Shown: positions 1 to 8,760 of the stretch, one piece after another
Numbering within the stretch: position 1 is the stretch's first letter
Layout of the letters: each line of letters starts with the position of its first letter
Origin: Phycisphaeraceae bacterium
GTDB lineage: Bacteria > Planctomycetota > Phycisphaerae > Phycisphaerales > UBA1924
Assembly: GCA_019454185.1 (NCBI GenBank)
Contig: CP075368.1
Coordinates: 3,327,649 to 3,391,648 of the forward strand
DNA length: 64,000 nucleotides
Direction: 5' to 3'
Notes under the pieces: generated by a model
Database searches by the model: none
What the model saw: the letters and a program-made list of their open reading frames with translations, nothing else
Told to the model about the DNA's origin: nothing
Program-made: the position numbers and the translations under genes

Positions 1-381
1 GGTGAGGCGGTCGACGAGGGTGTTGGAGGCGTCGTAGATGTTGATCTCGTCGTTGCGGCCGAGGTTGTTGGTATAGCCGCCGAGGACCTTGACGGAGGCG
101 GAGAGGCCCCAGTTGGTGCGGAATGCATCGGCGGAGACTTCGGTGAAGATCACGCTCTCGCCGGGGGCGACGGTGCCGAAGCCGGAGAGGTCGAAGACGC
201 CGGGGAGGCGGCTGTCGTCGTCGTAGGACCAGCCGGTGAGATCGATCGGGGCGGCGCCGACGTTGGTGAGTTCAACGAACTCGCCGCCGGTGCCGTCGTA
301 CATCCACTCGGTGATGCGGATGTCGGCTGAGGCGATCGCCGCGGCTCCGGCGGCGATGATGATGGCGATGGTGCTCTTCAT
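1..381 (-). CDS. Secreted lamin-tail-domain protein (partial, C-terminus off window)
   Basis: The frame is open from an ATG at 381 to the window edge, giving 127 residues of an incomplete protein. It starts with a signal peptide (Lys-Ser followed by a run of Ile/Ala, likely cleavage after 'AIASA'). The next residues match the start of a lamin-tail domain: 'ITEWMYDGTGGEFVELTN', then 'DLTGWSYDDD' and 'VAPGESVIFTE'. Such domains form small Ig-like beta sandwiches in secreted bacterial proteins, often beside nucleases or C-terminal sorting tags. Because the end is missing, any sorting tag (PEP-CTERM or dockerin) cannot be seen. A GGAGA ribosome site precedes the ATG. Domain assignment is good; the function of the whole protein is unknown. 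Confidence 0.8.
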   Translation of the reverse strand, partial: MKSTIAIIIAAGAAAIASADIRITEWMYDGTGGEFVELTNVGAAPIDLTGWSYDDDSRLPGVFDLSGFGTVAPGESVIFTEVSADAFRTNWGLSASVKVLGGYTNNLGRNDEINIYDASNTLVDRLT

Positions 382-596
382 GTCTATGTCTCCGTTTCTC
401 TCTCGTGTGTGGAACGAATCCGTGCCGGTCGGTGTCACGCACGCCGCTCTCGGCAAGGGGCATCAGTCAAGCATGCCAGCGTGGACGGAGTGTCAAGACG
501 GCGCGAAGTCGGAGGGGGATTTGCGCACTCTTGACACGATGCTGACGCATCGCTTGCGATCCGGTTTCCCAGTTTGAAGCGGCTCTATGCTTGGGG

Positions 597-1613
597 ATGG
601 GCACGAGCGATGAGGAGGGCGTGAAGGGCGTGAAGGGCGTGAAGGGCGTGGGGGGCGTGGGGGGCGGGCGGCATCGTGTCGCGCCGGACGCAATGTTCTT
701 CTTCATCGCGGGGAGTTATCGCAGCGGGACGACGTGGCTGCGTGACATGCTCAACGCGCACCCGGAGGCGTTCGTGCTCGACGAGGGGTGGATGCTGAAT
801 GACAAGGGGCACGGCGCGGAGCACTGGGTGGATCGCGACGCGATCGCGCGCTGGCGCGACACCGGCCACAACGCGTGGGCCGAGCGGATCGGTGATGCGG
901 AAGAGGTGGCGCGGGTTGCGACGAGGGGCGCGGTCGAGGGTGTGATGCGGGCGGCGGCAGCGACAGCGCACGAGGGGAAGCGCGTCCGCGCGATCGGCGA
1001 CAAGACGACGTTTTACTATTGTGATCGAGTGGATGCGCTGCATCGGTTGTTCCCCGATGCGAGGTTCGTTCACGCGCTGCGCGACGGGCGCGACGTGGCG
1101 GTGTCGCACTGCTTCTATCTGTTCAAGTTCCGGAGCAGGGAGGGGCCTTCGCAGTTTGAGGTGCTGCCGGCGGGGGCACGCGAGCACATGGAGCGTGCGT
1201 ATCGGTTCCATGCGCTGGGCGAGGGTGAGCGCGTGGCGCTGTTCTGCGAGGAGTCGCTGAGGTACTTCGCGGGCGTGTGGGGCGCGTGCGTGCGCGGCGC
1301 GGCGAGGGCGCGGACGCTCTATCAGGAGCGGTTCATCGAGGTTCGCTACGAGCGCGTGCTGGAGCGGACGGCGGAGGAGCTCGCGCGGGTGCTGGGCTTC
1401 CTCGGGCTGGATGCGCGGGGTGAGCTGGTGGCGCAGATCGTTGAGCGGCACAGGTTTGAGGCGAGGACCAAGCGCGAGCGTGGTGAAGCGGACCCTCTGG
1501 CCAAGACGCGCAAGGGGATCGCGGGGGATTGGCGGACGTATTTCAGCGCGGAGGATGAGCGCGTGTGGATGGATGCCGCGGGGGAGGCGATGCGCGAGGC
1601 GGGGTATGTGTAG
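597..1613 (+). CDS. Sulfotransferase family protein
   Basis: This is a PAPS-dependent sulfotransferase-like protein of up to 338 residues. The 5'-phosphosulfate loop is visible as 'GSYRSGTTWLRDML', and the 3'-phosphate region as 'RFVHALRDGRDVAVSHCF'. Both are the expected signatures of the family, which moves sulfate to a hydroxyl or amine of a glycan or other acceptor. The start is uncertain. The ATG at 597 places a Gly/Val/Lys-rich repeat before the domain, while an ATG at 693 starts directly at the domain (306 residues) and fits usual family architecture better; neither has a clear ribosome site. The acceptor cannot be told from sequence, and the neighbour on the other strand does not help. 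Confidence 0.85.
   Translation: MGTSDEEGVKGVKGVKGVGGVGGGRHRVAPDAMFFFIAGSYRSGTTWLRDMLNAHPEAFVLDEGWMLNDKGHGAEHWVDRDAIARWRDTGHNAWAERIGDAEEVARVATRGAVEGVMRAAAATAHEGKRVRAIGDKTTFYYCDRVDALHRLFPDARFVHALRDGRDVAVSHCFYLFKFRSREGPSQFEVLPAGAREHMERAYRFHALGEGERVALFCEESLRYFAGVWGACVRGAARARTLYQERFIEVRYERVLERTAEELARVLGFLGLDARGELVAQIVERHRFEARTKRERGEADPLAKTRKGIAGDWRTYFSAEDERVWMDAAGEAMREAGYV
621..665 (+). repeat. Five tandem 9-bp units
   Basis: Three copies of gtgaagggc are followed by two copies of gtggggggc. If the sulfotransferase starts at 597, the tract encodes Val-Lys-Gly and Val-Gly-Gly triplets; if it starts at 693, the tract is untranslated leader. The perfect 9-bp period suggests slippage. Confidence 0.9.
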
Positions 1614-1643
1614 GTGAAGTGCGGCGAGTGGCGTGCGCGTGAA

Positions 1644-3287
1644 TCACCCGCCCCCGACGCCGAGTTCTTCTTCGGAGTGGTCGGCGTCGGCCTTGGGGGA
1701 CTTGGAGACGTTGGCCTTGACGACGATCTCCGGCTGCGACGCATTGGAGCAGTTCTGGCCGTTCTGGGCGGCGTGTGGCGCGGCGGTGAGCTTCTTCTCG
1801 CCGGAGCCGGCGAGTGAGCTGCGCTCGTGTGTCGCGGCTTCGCGCCCGTCCTCCGTCGTCGCGTAGACGATGCCTGTGGTCACTTCGGCTTCGCCGAGGA
1901 TGAGTCGGTTGACGACTTCGACGCCTTGCATGAGGGTGTGGTCGGTATTGGAGACTTCGTATTTCCAGAGGCCGAAGCGGCCTCGTGAGTAGATGGCGCG
2001 GGATTCGAGCCAGGGGATCACGACGCTCAAGATCTCGTCGCGCTCGACGCTGGGCGTGGGGTACGAGTAGTCGGCGTGGTAGACCCAGGTGCTGACGATG
2101 TCGTTGCGTTCGCCGGGCGCCAGCAGGCCTGCGTTCTCGAGGCCGGTGATCGTGTCCTCGATGATTCGGGAGCCATCGACGGGCTTGGCGTCGGATTGGC
2201 TGGTTTCGCAGAGGAGCGAGTAGTGCGAGCCGTTGCGTCGGCCCGTCGCGTCGGTGGTGTATGGCTCTGGGGTCATGTAGGGGGAGTAGTTGGAGAGGTA
2301 GGTGACGCGATAGAAGGGGCAGTTGGATTCGGGGAAGTACATCCAGGACTTGGTGGAGGGGCAGGGTCGTTTGATGCCGATGCCGACCATGTAGCCGCTG
2401 GAGTGGAGGAGTCGCTGTGATTCGTCGCGGACGTTCGCGGGCACGTTGCCCTTCAGGATGTCCTTGCAGAGGACGTCGACGGGCATGGCGCTGATGAGCG
2501 TGTCGTACTTCTCCTGCGAGCCGTCGGTGAGCGTGATGAGCTTGGCGTCAACGTCGATGGAGGCGACGGCGGCGTTGAGTCTGATCTTGTCTTTCACGCG
2601 CTCGCCGATGCGCCGGTAGAACTCGCCTGTTCCCCCCTTGAGCGGGAACTTGAACTTGTTGTTGGGTCCCCAGCCGTAGTCGTCTTTCTCAAGGACGATG
2701 TTGCGGATAGCGCGGTCGACATCGAGCACGGCGACGCGCTCACCGATCCACTGCTTGTTCATGCGCTCCGGGGGATAGGCCCAGACCTTGAAGTTGTACG
2801 GGCGCATAAAGTGCTTGGCGATTCCCTCACCGAAGACGGCGTCGATGAACTCGCCGAAGTTGGTCGCCTCGGTGTGGCTCTTGAACTTGCCCTTGCCGGA
2901 CTGGGCCTGTACGAGCCCGACGAGGCACTCGCACGCGGCTTCCCTGGGCAGGTAGCGGATGTTGTTCTGGAAGGGGTACGGGACCCAGGTGTCGAACATG
3001 CGGACCCAGGACTCGCGGTCGTTGAGCGTGAAGTCGTCCCCCATGACCTTCTCGAAGAGGCGGTCGTAGTAGGGGTAGTGGCTGAACATGACGTGGCCGC
3101 CGATGTCCCATGTGAAGCCCTTCTCGTCGGTGAACGACGAGGCGAGGCCTCCGATGTAGGGGTGGCGTTCGAGAACGATGAAGTTCTCGTGTCCGAGTTC
3201 ACGGAGTCGGTACGCGGCACCGAGTCCTGTGGGGCCAGCACCGATGATGACGACCCGTCCCGGGCCTCCGGCTGAACGTCGATCCAT
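1644..3287 (-). CDS. NAD(P)/FAD-dependent oxidoreductase, amine-oxidase/protoporphyrinogen-oxidase-like
   Basis: A 547-residue flavoprotein. The N-terminus carries the dinucleotide-binding Rossmann motif 'VVIIGAGPTGLGAAYRL' (glycines at 16, 18 and 21) with the acidic ribose-binding Glu at 40 and a following 'GGLASSF' segment. This layout is typical of NAD(P)-binding-8/amine-oxidase-type enzymes, a group including UDP-galactopyranose-mutase-like and cell-envelope polysaccharide enzymes. The last ~60 residues are low-complexity and charged and look like an added tail. The ATG at 3287 was chosen because the flavin motif follows within 12 residues; the open frame continues upstream into non-conserved sequence. 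The substrate is not known. It is divergently placed from the LuxR gene across an AT-richer gap. Confidence 0.85.
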   Translation of the reverse strand: MDRRSAGGPGRVVIIGAGPTGLGAAYRLRELGHENFIVLERHPYIGGLASSFTDEKGFTWDIGGHVMFSHYPYYDRLFEKVMGDDFTLNDRESWVRMFDTWVPYPFQNNIRYLPREAACECLVGLVQAQSGKGKFKSHTEATNFGEFIDAVFGEGIAKHFMRPYNFKVWAYPPERMNKQWIGERVAVLDVDRAIRNIVLEKDDYGWGPNNKFKFPLKGGTGEFYRRIGERVKDKIRLNAAVASIDVDAKLITLTDGSQEKYDTLISAMPVDVLCKDILKGNVPANVRDESQRLLHSSGYMVGIGIKRPCPSTKSWMYFPESNCPFYRVTYLSNYSPYMTPEPYTTDATGRRNGSHYSLLCETSQSDAKPVDGSRIIEDTITGLENAGLLAPGERNDIVSTWVYHADYSYPTPSVERDEILSVVIPWLESRAIYSRGRFGLWKYEVSNTDHTLMQGVEVVNRLILGEAEVTTGIVYATTEDGREAATHERSSLAGSGEKKLTAAPHAAQNGQNCSNASQPEIVVKANVSKSPKADADHSEEELGVGGG

Positions 3288-3732
3288 GACTGCTCCGCAG
3301 TATGGGGGAGATCGGGTGGCCTCGGTCCTGGCAGACCTTCGCCGGCCCCTCTGATACTCGCCCCTGACCTCGTCCGTGGTGTCGGACAGTGTGTAGGTTA
3401 GCGCGGTCGTTGGCGAACGGGCGGGGCGATGGAACGAGCGGTATCCAGTCCTCAGCCGCGGGAGGCATTTTGAAGAATACCGTTCATAACCCAACCTGCC
3501 TATCCATTTTCGCGTGGTTCGGTGTTCTGTACCCAATCGGTGCCACACGAGCATACACCAGCAGCGGTATGTGGCTATTGTGGTGCGGCTGCATCGGAGA
3601 ACGCCCTCTTGGGCGGCGGTTGGACCTGAAAGAGGTGTCCGATCGTTGCGGGTCTGGTCATGGGATGACGCGATCTGGGATAGCGGCCACAAAAAAGACC
3701 GCATCAGCATCCACCTTAAAATGGGGGAATGT
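3288..3732. other. Intergenic region between divergent genes
   Basis: This stretch is visibly poorer in GC than its surroundings and has no convincing coding frame. It should hold the divergent promoters of the flavoprotein and LuxR genes, but no clear -35/-10 pair was found on either strand. Confidence 0.5.
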
Positions 3733-4653
3733 ATGCATATCCCGACCGGATCATCCGCTTTCTCCACGGTTCCAGGCACACTGAACGCATCGCATTACAC
3801 CATGACGCCATCAGATATTTCCATGAACGCGTACAGCCGTGTTGCCTCGTATGTCGCGACGCTTTGCGAGTTGCCAGCGGTTGCGACTCCGGACTGGTGC
3901 CAGCGTGTTGCTTCGGCTGCGGCTGGCCTCTGCCCCGGCTCTCGGGCAGGCGCGATCGTCGCGATGGTGGAGCCGAGCGGGCGGATCGTGGCCTCTGAGA
4001 CGAGCGGCTACGCGGCCTGTCCGACGCACGCGATCAATATTCGTTCAAACGAAGAGGTCTCGGCGCGGTCGCGGATGGAGCGGCTGGCATCGATCGGGTT
4101 CAGCCCCGGCGAGCATGCCGCGTCCGGGCATGTGAGCGGGCGTCTGAGCGCTCTGCCGGTTTCTGAGGTGACGCGAGCCCCGCTGCCGACGGATGCGCTG
4201 GATGCGCCCGCCTCGCGCGTGGTGGTTTCGTTCATCCATCTGCCCGGTGCCGCGCCAGGGTGTTCGTTGGTGCTGTTTGTGGCGGTTCCGGAGTCCGGGG
4301 CGTCGAGCATCGATGAGATCGCGCACGCGCTCGACGCGGGTGCGCCGATTCTGGCTCGCCGGGCCTCGATGGCGCTCGGGAACGCGCCGTGCGAGAGTGC
4401 GCCGTGGCTCACCGCTCGTGAGCAGGAGGTGCTCGAGCAGTTGATCCTGGGGCGGTCGGTCAAGCAGATCGCGGGTGTTCTCGGCAGGAGCCCCCACACG
4501 GTTCATGACCATGTGAAGTCGCTCCATCGCAAGTTGAACGCTTCGACGCGAGGCGGACTTGTCGCTCGCGCGCTGGGTCGGCCCGACCCCGGGCCGGAGA
4601 GCCCGGAGGATGCGCCGAAGCCCCAGTCCGTGAAGGGCACGCCCGCGGCGTGA
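3733..4653 (+). CDS. LuxR-family transcriptional regulator
   Basis: A 306-residue regulator with a C-terminal GerE/LuxR helix-turn-helix at about residues 226-285: 'WLTAREQEVLEQLILGRSVK' followed by 'VLGRSPHTVHDHVKSLHRKL'. The N-terminal ~220 residues contain no receiver-domain signature and are not recognised; they may sense a ligand or stress. The ATG at 3733 is preceded by GGGGGA at good spacing, whereas earlier in-frame starts run through non-conserved sequence; ATGs at 3802 and 3823 are possible alternatives. A Pro-rich tail follows the HTH. The next gene (Aat) begins 58 bases downstream on the same strand. Targets are unknown. Confidence 0.85.
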   Translation: MHIPTGSSAFSTVPGTLNASHYTMTPSDISMNAYSRVASYVATLCELPAVATPDWCQRVASAAAGLCPGSRAGAIVAMVEPSGRIVASETSGYAACPTHAINIRSNEEVSARSRMERLASIGFSPGEHAASGHVSGRLSALPVSEVTRAPLPTDALDAPASRVVVSFIHLPGAAPGCSLVLFVAVPESGASSIDEIAHALDAGAPILARRASMALGNAPCESAPWLTAREQEVLEQLILGRSVKQIAGVLGRSPHTVHDHVKSLHRKLNASTRGGLVARALGRPDPGPESPEDAPKPQSVKGTPAA

Positions 4654-4711
4654 GTCGCCGCCGACTCTGAGTTCGGGGCTTTCCGCGAGGTGCTCGCTAC
4701 GCTCATGCGCT

Positions 4712-5386
4712 GTGGAACCGAAGCGCGCAGAGCGTGAGAGGAGCGATGCGGTCGCGATGCTGCGTGATCTCTATCGGCGCGGCATGTTTCTGATGGCCGA
4801 CGAGGAACGTGGGGAGATCAACGCGTATGAGGCGGATCCCCGGGCGATTGTGCCGCTGCGTGAGGAGGAGGGTCTGCGGATCCCTCGTTCGCTGCGTCAG
4901 CGTGTGCGTTCCGGCCGGTTTCGTATCACGAGCGACGTGTGCTTCGGTCGGGTGATCGAGGCGTGCGCGGAGGAGCGTGAGGGTGGGACGTGGATCTCTC
5001 CGCCTCTTGCTGCGTTGTATACCGCGCTGCATGTGAGCGGCGAGCGTGACGGCGTTCACGCGCACTCGGTGGAAGCGTGGGTGGATGGGCCTGAGGGGGC
5101 GTTGCTTGTGGGTGGGTTGTACGGGGTCGCCGTCGGGGCTGTCTTCTGCGGTGAGTCGATGTTCTCGAGGCCGGGTGAGGGTGGAACGGATGCCTCGAAG
5201 GTGTGTCTGGTCCATCTGATCCGCCATCTGAACGAGCGCGGGTTTGAGCTGCTGGATTCGCAGATCTGGAATCCGCACCTGGCACGATTCGGGGCACGGG
5301 AGATCCCGGCGTCGGCGTATCGCGCACGGCTTGGCGAGTTGCGCGATCGCACGGTGGGATGGGGTTCATTCGCGCAAGGCCTTTGA
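4712..5386 (+). CDS. aat: Leucyl/phenylalanyl-tRNA--protein transferase
   Basis: This enzyme adds Leu or Phe from aminoacyl-tRNA to N-terminal Arg/Lys of proteins, marking them for ClpS/ClpAP degradation in the N-degron pathway. The 224-residue length fits the family. Family blocks in order are 'ADPRAIVPL', 'TWISPPLAALYTALH', 'HSVEAW', 'LLVGGLYGVAVGAVFCGESM' with following 'FS', 'DASKVCLVHLIRHL', and 'HLARFGAREIPASAYRARL'. The usual Phe-Pro-Trp motif near the N-terminus is altered to Phe-Leu-Met. A GTG at 4712 is the first start; an ATG at 4757 would remove 15 residues. It may be co-transcribed with the LuxR gene upstream. Confidence 0.92.
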   Translation: MEPKRAERERSDAVAMLRDLYRRGMFLMADEERGEINAYEADPRAIVPLREEEGLRIPRSLRQRVRSGRFRITSDVCFGRVIEACAEEREGGTWISPPLAALYTALHVSGERDGVHAHSVEAWVDGPEGALLVGGLYGVAVGAVFCGESMFSRPGEGGTDASKVCLVHLIRHLNERGFELLDSQIWNPHLARFGAREIPASAYRARLGELRDRTVGWGSFAQGL

Positions 5387-5802
5387 TCACGGGTCGAGCC
5401 GGCTGGGCGCGAGCTCAGGCGAAGCGGTTTCATCGTCCCATAACTTGCGTGACAGGTAGGGGATCCCTATTCTGTCGCCGCGTTCGGCGGCATGTGCCGC
5501 GGATTGAGGTCTCGGCGATGGAGCGCACGGGACGGTGGCGCAGCGGGTCTGGTTGTGCCCGTTGGTGCTGTCGGCGCGAGATGGAACTGGCGGAGCCAGC
5601 AAGAGATGGGGTCAATTCACGGAATCGGACCTTTGTCGGCAGGATTTGCGGTTTGGCGCGGCCATATGGGTGGCCAAACTCAAACCGTGAGGCACACTAC
5701 GTTCGGTGCGTCCGCTGAAAGCGATTGGATCGGGCTGTGTACGCTCGGTTCGACGGGTATCGGTGTGTCGCCAATCCCTGGCCTCGGGGAGTTGTACCGG
5801 CG
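5387..5802. other. 416-base gap with possible promoter and hairpin
   Basis: No convincing gene is seen. The stretch contains a sigma70-like promoter candidate at 5445-5473 and a 7-bp hairpin at 5651-5679 (GTTTGGC against GCCAAAC). Short open frames here lack ribosome sites and conserved character. Confidence 0.5.
5445..5473 (+). promoter_or_regulatory. Candidate sigma70 promoter
   Basis: TTGCGT and TATTCT are separated by exactly 17 bases, the standard spacing. It would transcribe the 5803 gene with a long leader that includes the hairpin at 5651-5679. Assignment is by motif only. Confidence 0.3.
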
Positions 5803-6447
5803 ATGAGCGCGATCACCCGACAAACCGATCTGCTCTTTGCCGTCACGGACTGGGAGCCGTCCGTCACGCAGTTGATGGATGAGTCCCATCTGGTGGCGTG
5901 GTCGGACGCGCCGCGCCGGCGAAGTCAGTTCGCAGCCGCGCTCGGGCAGTTCCTCGGAAGCATGCGGGACACTGAAGTTTGCCCGCTGATGGGCGAGCAC
6001 ATCACGGATCTCGATTCTTTCTGCGATCAGCTGGAGCGGCTTGTTCCCGGTCCGACGCTGGAGCGGAAGATCGACGGTTCTCGGGGTGTGACGGCGCTCC
6101 TCCGGCATCGGCACACGCTGCGTGGGCGTCCGGCCTCGAAGTTTCGCTACTACATATGGAACGATGCGGACGCGCTTCTGAAGCGCAACCACCGCTTGTT
6201 CGGGCGTCTGGTTGATGCGATGGCGGGGGTTGCCGCGGAGTCAGAGTATGCCAGCGACGATCTGTTGCTGATCCATCGGGTGGTTCTGGTGGGGGGGCCG
6301 GCGATGGACATGTACGCGGAGGACCCTTCGGGCCAGTGCCGCACATGGTTCAGCGAGCACGACGCGGAGCCGTTCTGGCGGATCGTGACGGGGCTTGAGG
6401 CGCCGGCGTTCATGCGGTATCAGATCGACCTGCTGGCGCGGGAGTGA
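5803..6447 (+). CDS. Conserved-looking protein of unknown function
   Basis: A 214-residue soluble protein with no signal peptide, membrane segment or motif that I recognise. It is rich in Arg/Asp and ends close to a clear terminator, which supports a real transcription unit. The ATG at 5803 was preferred because the earlier in-frame sequence (to 5725) overlaps the regulatory-looking leader; a GGGGAG lies about 12 bases before this ATG. It stands alone between the Aat and PEP-CTERM genes, so context gives no function. Confidence 0.65.
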   Translation: MSAITRQTDLLFAVTDWEPSVTQLMDESHLVAWSDAPRRRSQFAAALGQFLGSMRDTEVCPLMGEHITDLDSFCDQLERLVPGPTLERKIDGSRGVTALLRHRHTLRGRPASKFRYYIWNDADALLKRNHRLFGRLVDAMAGVAAESEYASDDLLLIHRVVLVGGPAMDMYAEDPSGQCRTWFSEHDAEPFWRIVTGLEAPAFMRYQIDLLARE

Positions 6448-6492
6448 TCGGGTCGGCGGTTCGGTGTTGGAAAGAGTGGTTGGCGCTTCCCG

Positions 6493-6524
6493 GCCCGTGC
6501 GTTGCGATGCACGGGCTGTTTTTA
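6493..6524 (+). terminator. Rho-independent terminator
   Basis: A perfect 8-bp GC-rich stem (GCCCGTGC with GCACGGGC, 8-base loop) is followed by a T-rich run, TGTTTTTA. It lies 45 bases after the stop of the 5803 gene. Confidence 0.8.
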
Positions 6525-6609
6525 TTGCGTCGGGGTGAGAGATTGGGGTGCGGGACGCGAACTCCTTCTGTGGCCGCGTGATGGAGTGTCTTTACCCAGG
6601 AGGCTGACA

Positions 6610-7425
6610 ATGAGATCTCGATCACTTGCTCTGTTCGTCGCGTTTTTCGGTTTGTCGCCCTTGCTCGCATCGGCACAGGGCACGCTGTTATGGACCGACA
6701 ACAGAACGGGGGCGGGGGTGCGGTACTCAGCGGGCGGTCCGTACACGGACAGATGGGGCTTGACCCCGGACACTTTCCGGGGCACGAACTATTCCGCGAT
6801 TCAGGACCACTGGATGTGGGATGACGGCTTTGAGGCGAGGGGTTTCGCTCATCTGGGGGCGACATATCTCCCATCGAGTCCGGGCCTCGGCGGTCCGTTC
6901 AGTGGCGCGATCCTCGACGCATGCACTTCTGCGGAGGTCTTTGCGTCGGATATCGGCAGCGGGGTCACGCAGCACGACTTTGAAGTGGCGTGGGGCTGGG
7001 CCAACGGGCATATCGAGTTTTCTATCTCTCGGCCGATGAACTGGTCCTGGATCGGCGGGTGGCAGGGGAACACCTACAACACGGGCGCGTACAACGAGGT
7101 CTCCGCGATTCATGAGTTGATCGATCTCGGGACGGGCTTCGCTTATGTCAATGAGGCGCGTGCTTCGATCAACGGATCCGGCGACTGGGTCGAATACTTC
7201 AGCAGGAGCGGCACGATCCCGGCCGGAACGTACCGCCTCACGTGGTCGCATGAGTCGCTGGTTGCGGGCGGCTATACGGTCTTCGGCTTCTACTCGACCG
7301 CCTTCGGCGGTGCTCCGCTGGTTTCGTGCATCAACAGCGAGTTCCGGATCTGGGATGTTCCCGCGCCGAGTTCGCTGGCGTTGCTGGGCGCGGCCGGGTG
7401 TGTTGCGGCGCGACGCAGGCGCTGA
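6610..7425 (+). CDS. Secreted protein with PEP-CTERM-like sorting tail
   Basis: A 271-residue exported protein. The signal peptide is 'MRSRSLALFVAFFGLSPL' with cleavage near 'ASA'. The C-terminus has the sorting pattern 'VPAPSSLALLGAAGCVAARR': a VPAP motif, a short hydrophobic span and an Arg cluster. Proteins with such tails are handled by an exosortase-type system in bacteria that make extracellular polysaccharide. The body has many Trp/Gly/Tyr residues typical of a beta-sandwich extracellular domain, with no named family recognised. An excellent AGGAGG ribosome site (6598-6603) fixes the ATG. It shows that this organism uses a second C-terminal tag beside the GC-dockerin module of its neighbours. 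Confidence 0.85.
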   Translation: MRSRSLALFVAFFGLSPLLASAQGTLLWTDNRTGAGVRYSAGGPYTDRWGLTPDTFRGTNYSAIQDHWMWDDGFEARGFAHLGATYLPSSPGLGGPFSGAILDACTSAEVFASDIGSGVTQHDFEVAWGWANGHIEFSISRPMNWSWIGGWQGNTYNTGAYNEVSAIHELIDLGTGFAYVNEARASINGSGDWVEYFSRSGTIPAGTYRLTWSHESLVAGGYTVFGFYSTAFGGAPLVSCINSEFRIWDVPAPSSLALLGAAGCVAARRRR

Positions 7426-7567
7426 TGGTTTGGGCGTCCGGATCATCGTTTGAAGCCCTTCTGACCGCCCCGGCATTGCTCCATTCGTGGGGATGTCGGG
7501 GCGGTTCGTTCGGCTCCGATGGCTCCGCGGTTTCCCTACGATCGGGGACACCGACCGGAGAACAACG

Positions 7568-8728
7568 ATGCTCGTGCAGGACCTGATCGATGCGCTGGAG
7601 AGGATTGCCCCGCTGTCGAATGCCGAGCCGTGGGACAAGGTGGGGCTGATGGTGGGCTCGCCGCGTGAGGCGCTGCGCGGGCCGGTGTTGTTCTGCATCG
7701 ATCTGACCGAGAAGGTGATGGACGAGGCGATGGGGATGGGGGCGGGCGCGATCATCGCGTACCACCCGCCGATCTGGAAGCCCCTGGAGCGGATCACCGA
7801 CGAGACGCCGAAGGGGCGTGTGATTCTTCGTGCGGCGGGGGCGGGGATCGCGATCTATTCGCCGCACACGTCGCTGGATGCCGCGCCGGGCGGGCTGACG
7901 GATTGGTTGTGCGAGGGGTTGAGCGGGAATGTGGGTGCGAAGGACGGGGAGGGCGTGATCCACGGCGACTCGAGGGCGTTGACGCCTCGCTCGGTGCCGA
8001 GCGAGACGCAGGAGATGAAGATCGTGACGTTCGTGCCCGCGGGCGATGCGATGGAGAAGCTGCGGAACGCGATGGCATCAGCCGGTGCGGGGATCATCGG
8101 GAACTACCGCGTCTGTTCGTTCGGCGCGGAGGGTGTGGGGACGTTTCTGGGGGGCGAGGGCTCGAAGCCGGTGATCGGCGAGCCGGGGCGGCTGGAGAGC
8201 GTGCGCGAGGTGCGGCTTGAGATGGTCTGCTCGCGGAGCGCGGTGCCGCTGGTGGTGGAGACGCTGCGGTCGTTCCATCCGTATGAGACGCCCGCGATCG
8301 ATGTGTACGAGTTGACGGGTGTGCCCGAGCGTCATGTCGGCGTCGGTCGTCGGCTTGTGCTCGATCGTCCGGCGACGATCGCGGAGCTGGGTGATCGGCT
8401 GCGCGGGCATCTTGATCGTGTGCGTCTGCGGATGGCGCTGGTGGAGAGCGACAAGCCGCTGACGCACGTGGGCGTGGTGGCGGGGGCGGGCGCGGAACTG
8501 GCGATGACCGCTGTGCGTGAGGGGTGCGAGGTGTTTGTGACGGGCGAGATGAAGCACCACGAGGTGGTGGAGATGCTCAACGCCGGGTGCAGCGTGCTGC
8601 TGGCGGGCCACACGAACACGGAGCGCGGGTATCTCAAGCGACTGGCGAAGCGGTTGACTGCGGCCCTGCCGGGGCTGGCGACGCACTGCTCGACGGCGGA
8701 TCGGGATATTCTGGTCGCGGTGCCGTGA
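7568..8728 (+). CDS. NIF3-like dinuclear metal-centre protein
   Basis: A 386-residue protein of the NIF3/YbgI/YqfO family, which forms hexameric rings with two metal ions per subunit. The N-terminal half shows 'LIDALERIAPLSNAEPWDKV', 'GLMVGS' and 'AYHPPIWKPL'; the C-terminal half ends with the second metal-binding motif 'GHTNTERGYLKRL'. The ~120-residue middle part ('MKIVTFVPAGDAMEKLRNAM' onward) is the PII-like insert of the long form of the family. The enzymatic role is debated; a GTP cyclohydrolase I type 2 label has been used but is not secure. The ATG at 7568 has GGAG eight bases before it. Confidence 0.92.
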   Translation: MLVQDLIDALERIAPLSNAEPWDKVGLMVGSPREALRGPVLFCIDLTEKVMDEAMGMGAGAIIAYHPPIWKPLERITDETPKGRVILRAAGAGIAIYSPHTSLDAAPGGLTDWLCEGLSGNVGAKDGEGVIHGDSRALTPRSVPSETQEMKIVTFVPAGDAMEKLRNAMASAGAGIIGNYRVCSFGAEGVGTFLGGEGSKPVIGEPGRLESVREVRLEMVCSRSAVPLVVETLRSFHPYETPAIDVYELTGVPERHVGVGRRLVLDRPATIAELGDRLRGHLDRVRLRMALVESDKPLTHVGVVAGAGAELAMTAVREGCEVFVTGEMKHHEVVEMLNAGCSVLLAGHTNTERGYLKRLAKRLTAALPGLATHCSTADRDILVAVP

Positions 8729-8760
8729 TTGAACGAGCGGTCCGCGTGCGACGGGCGGAC

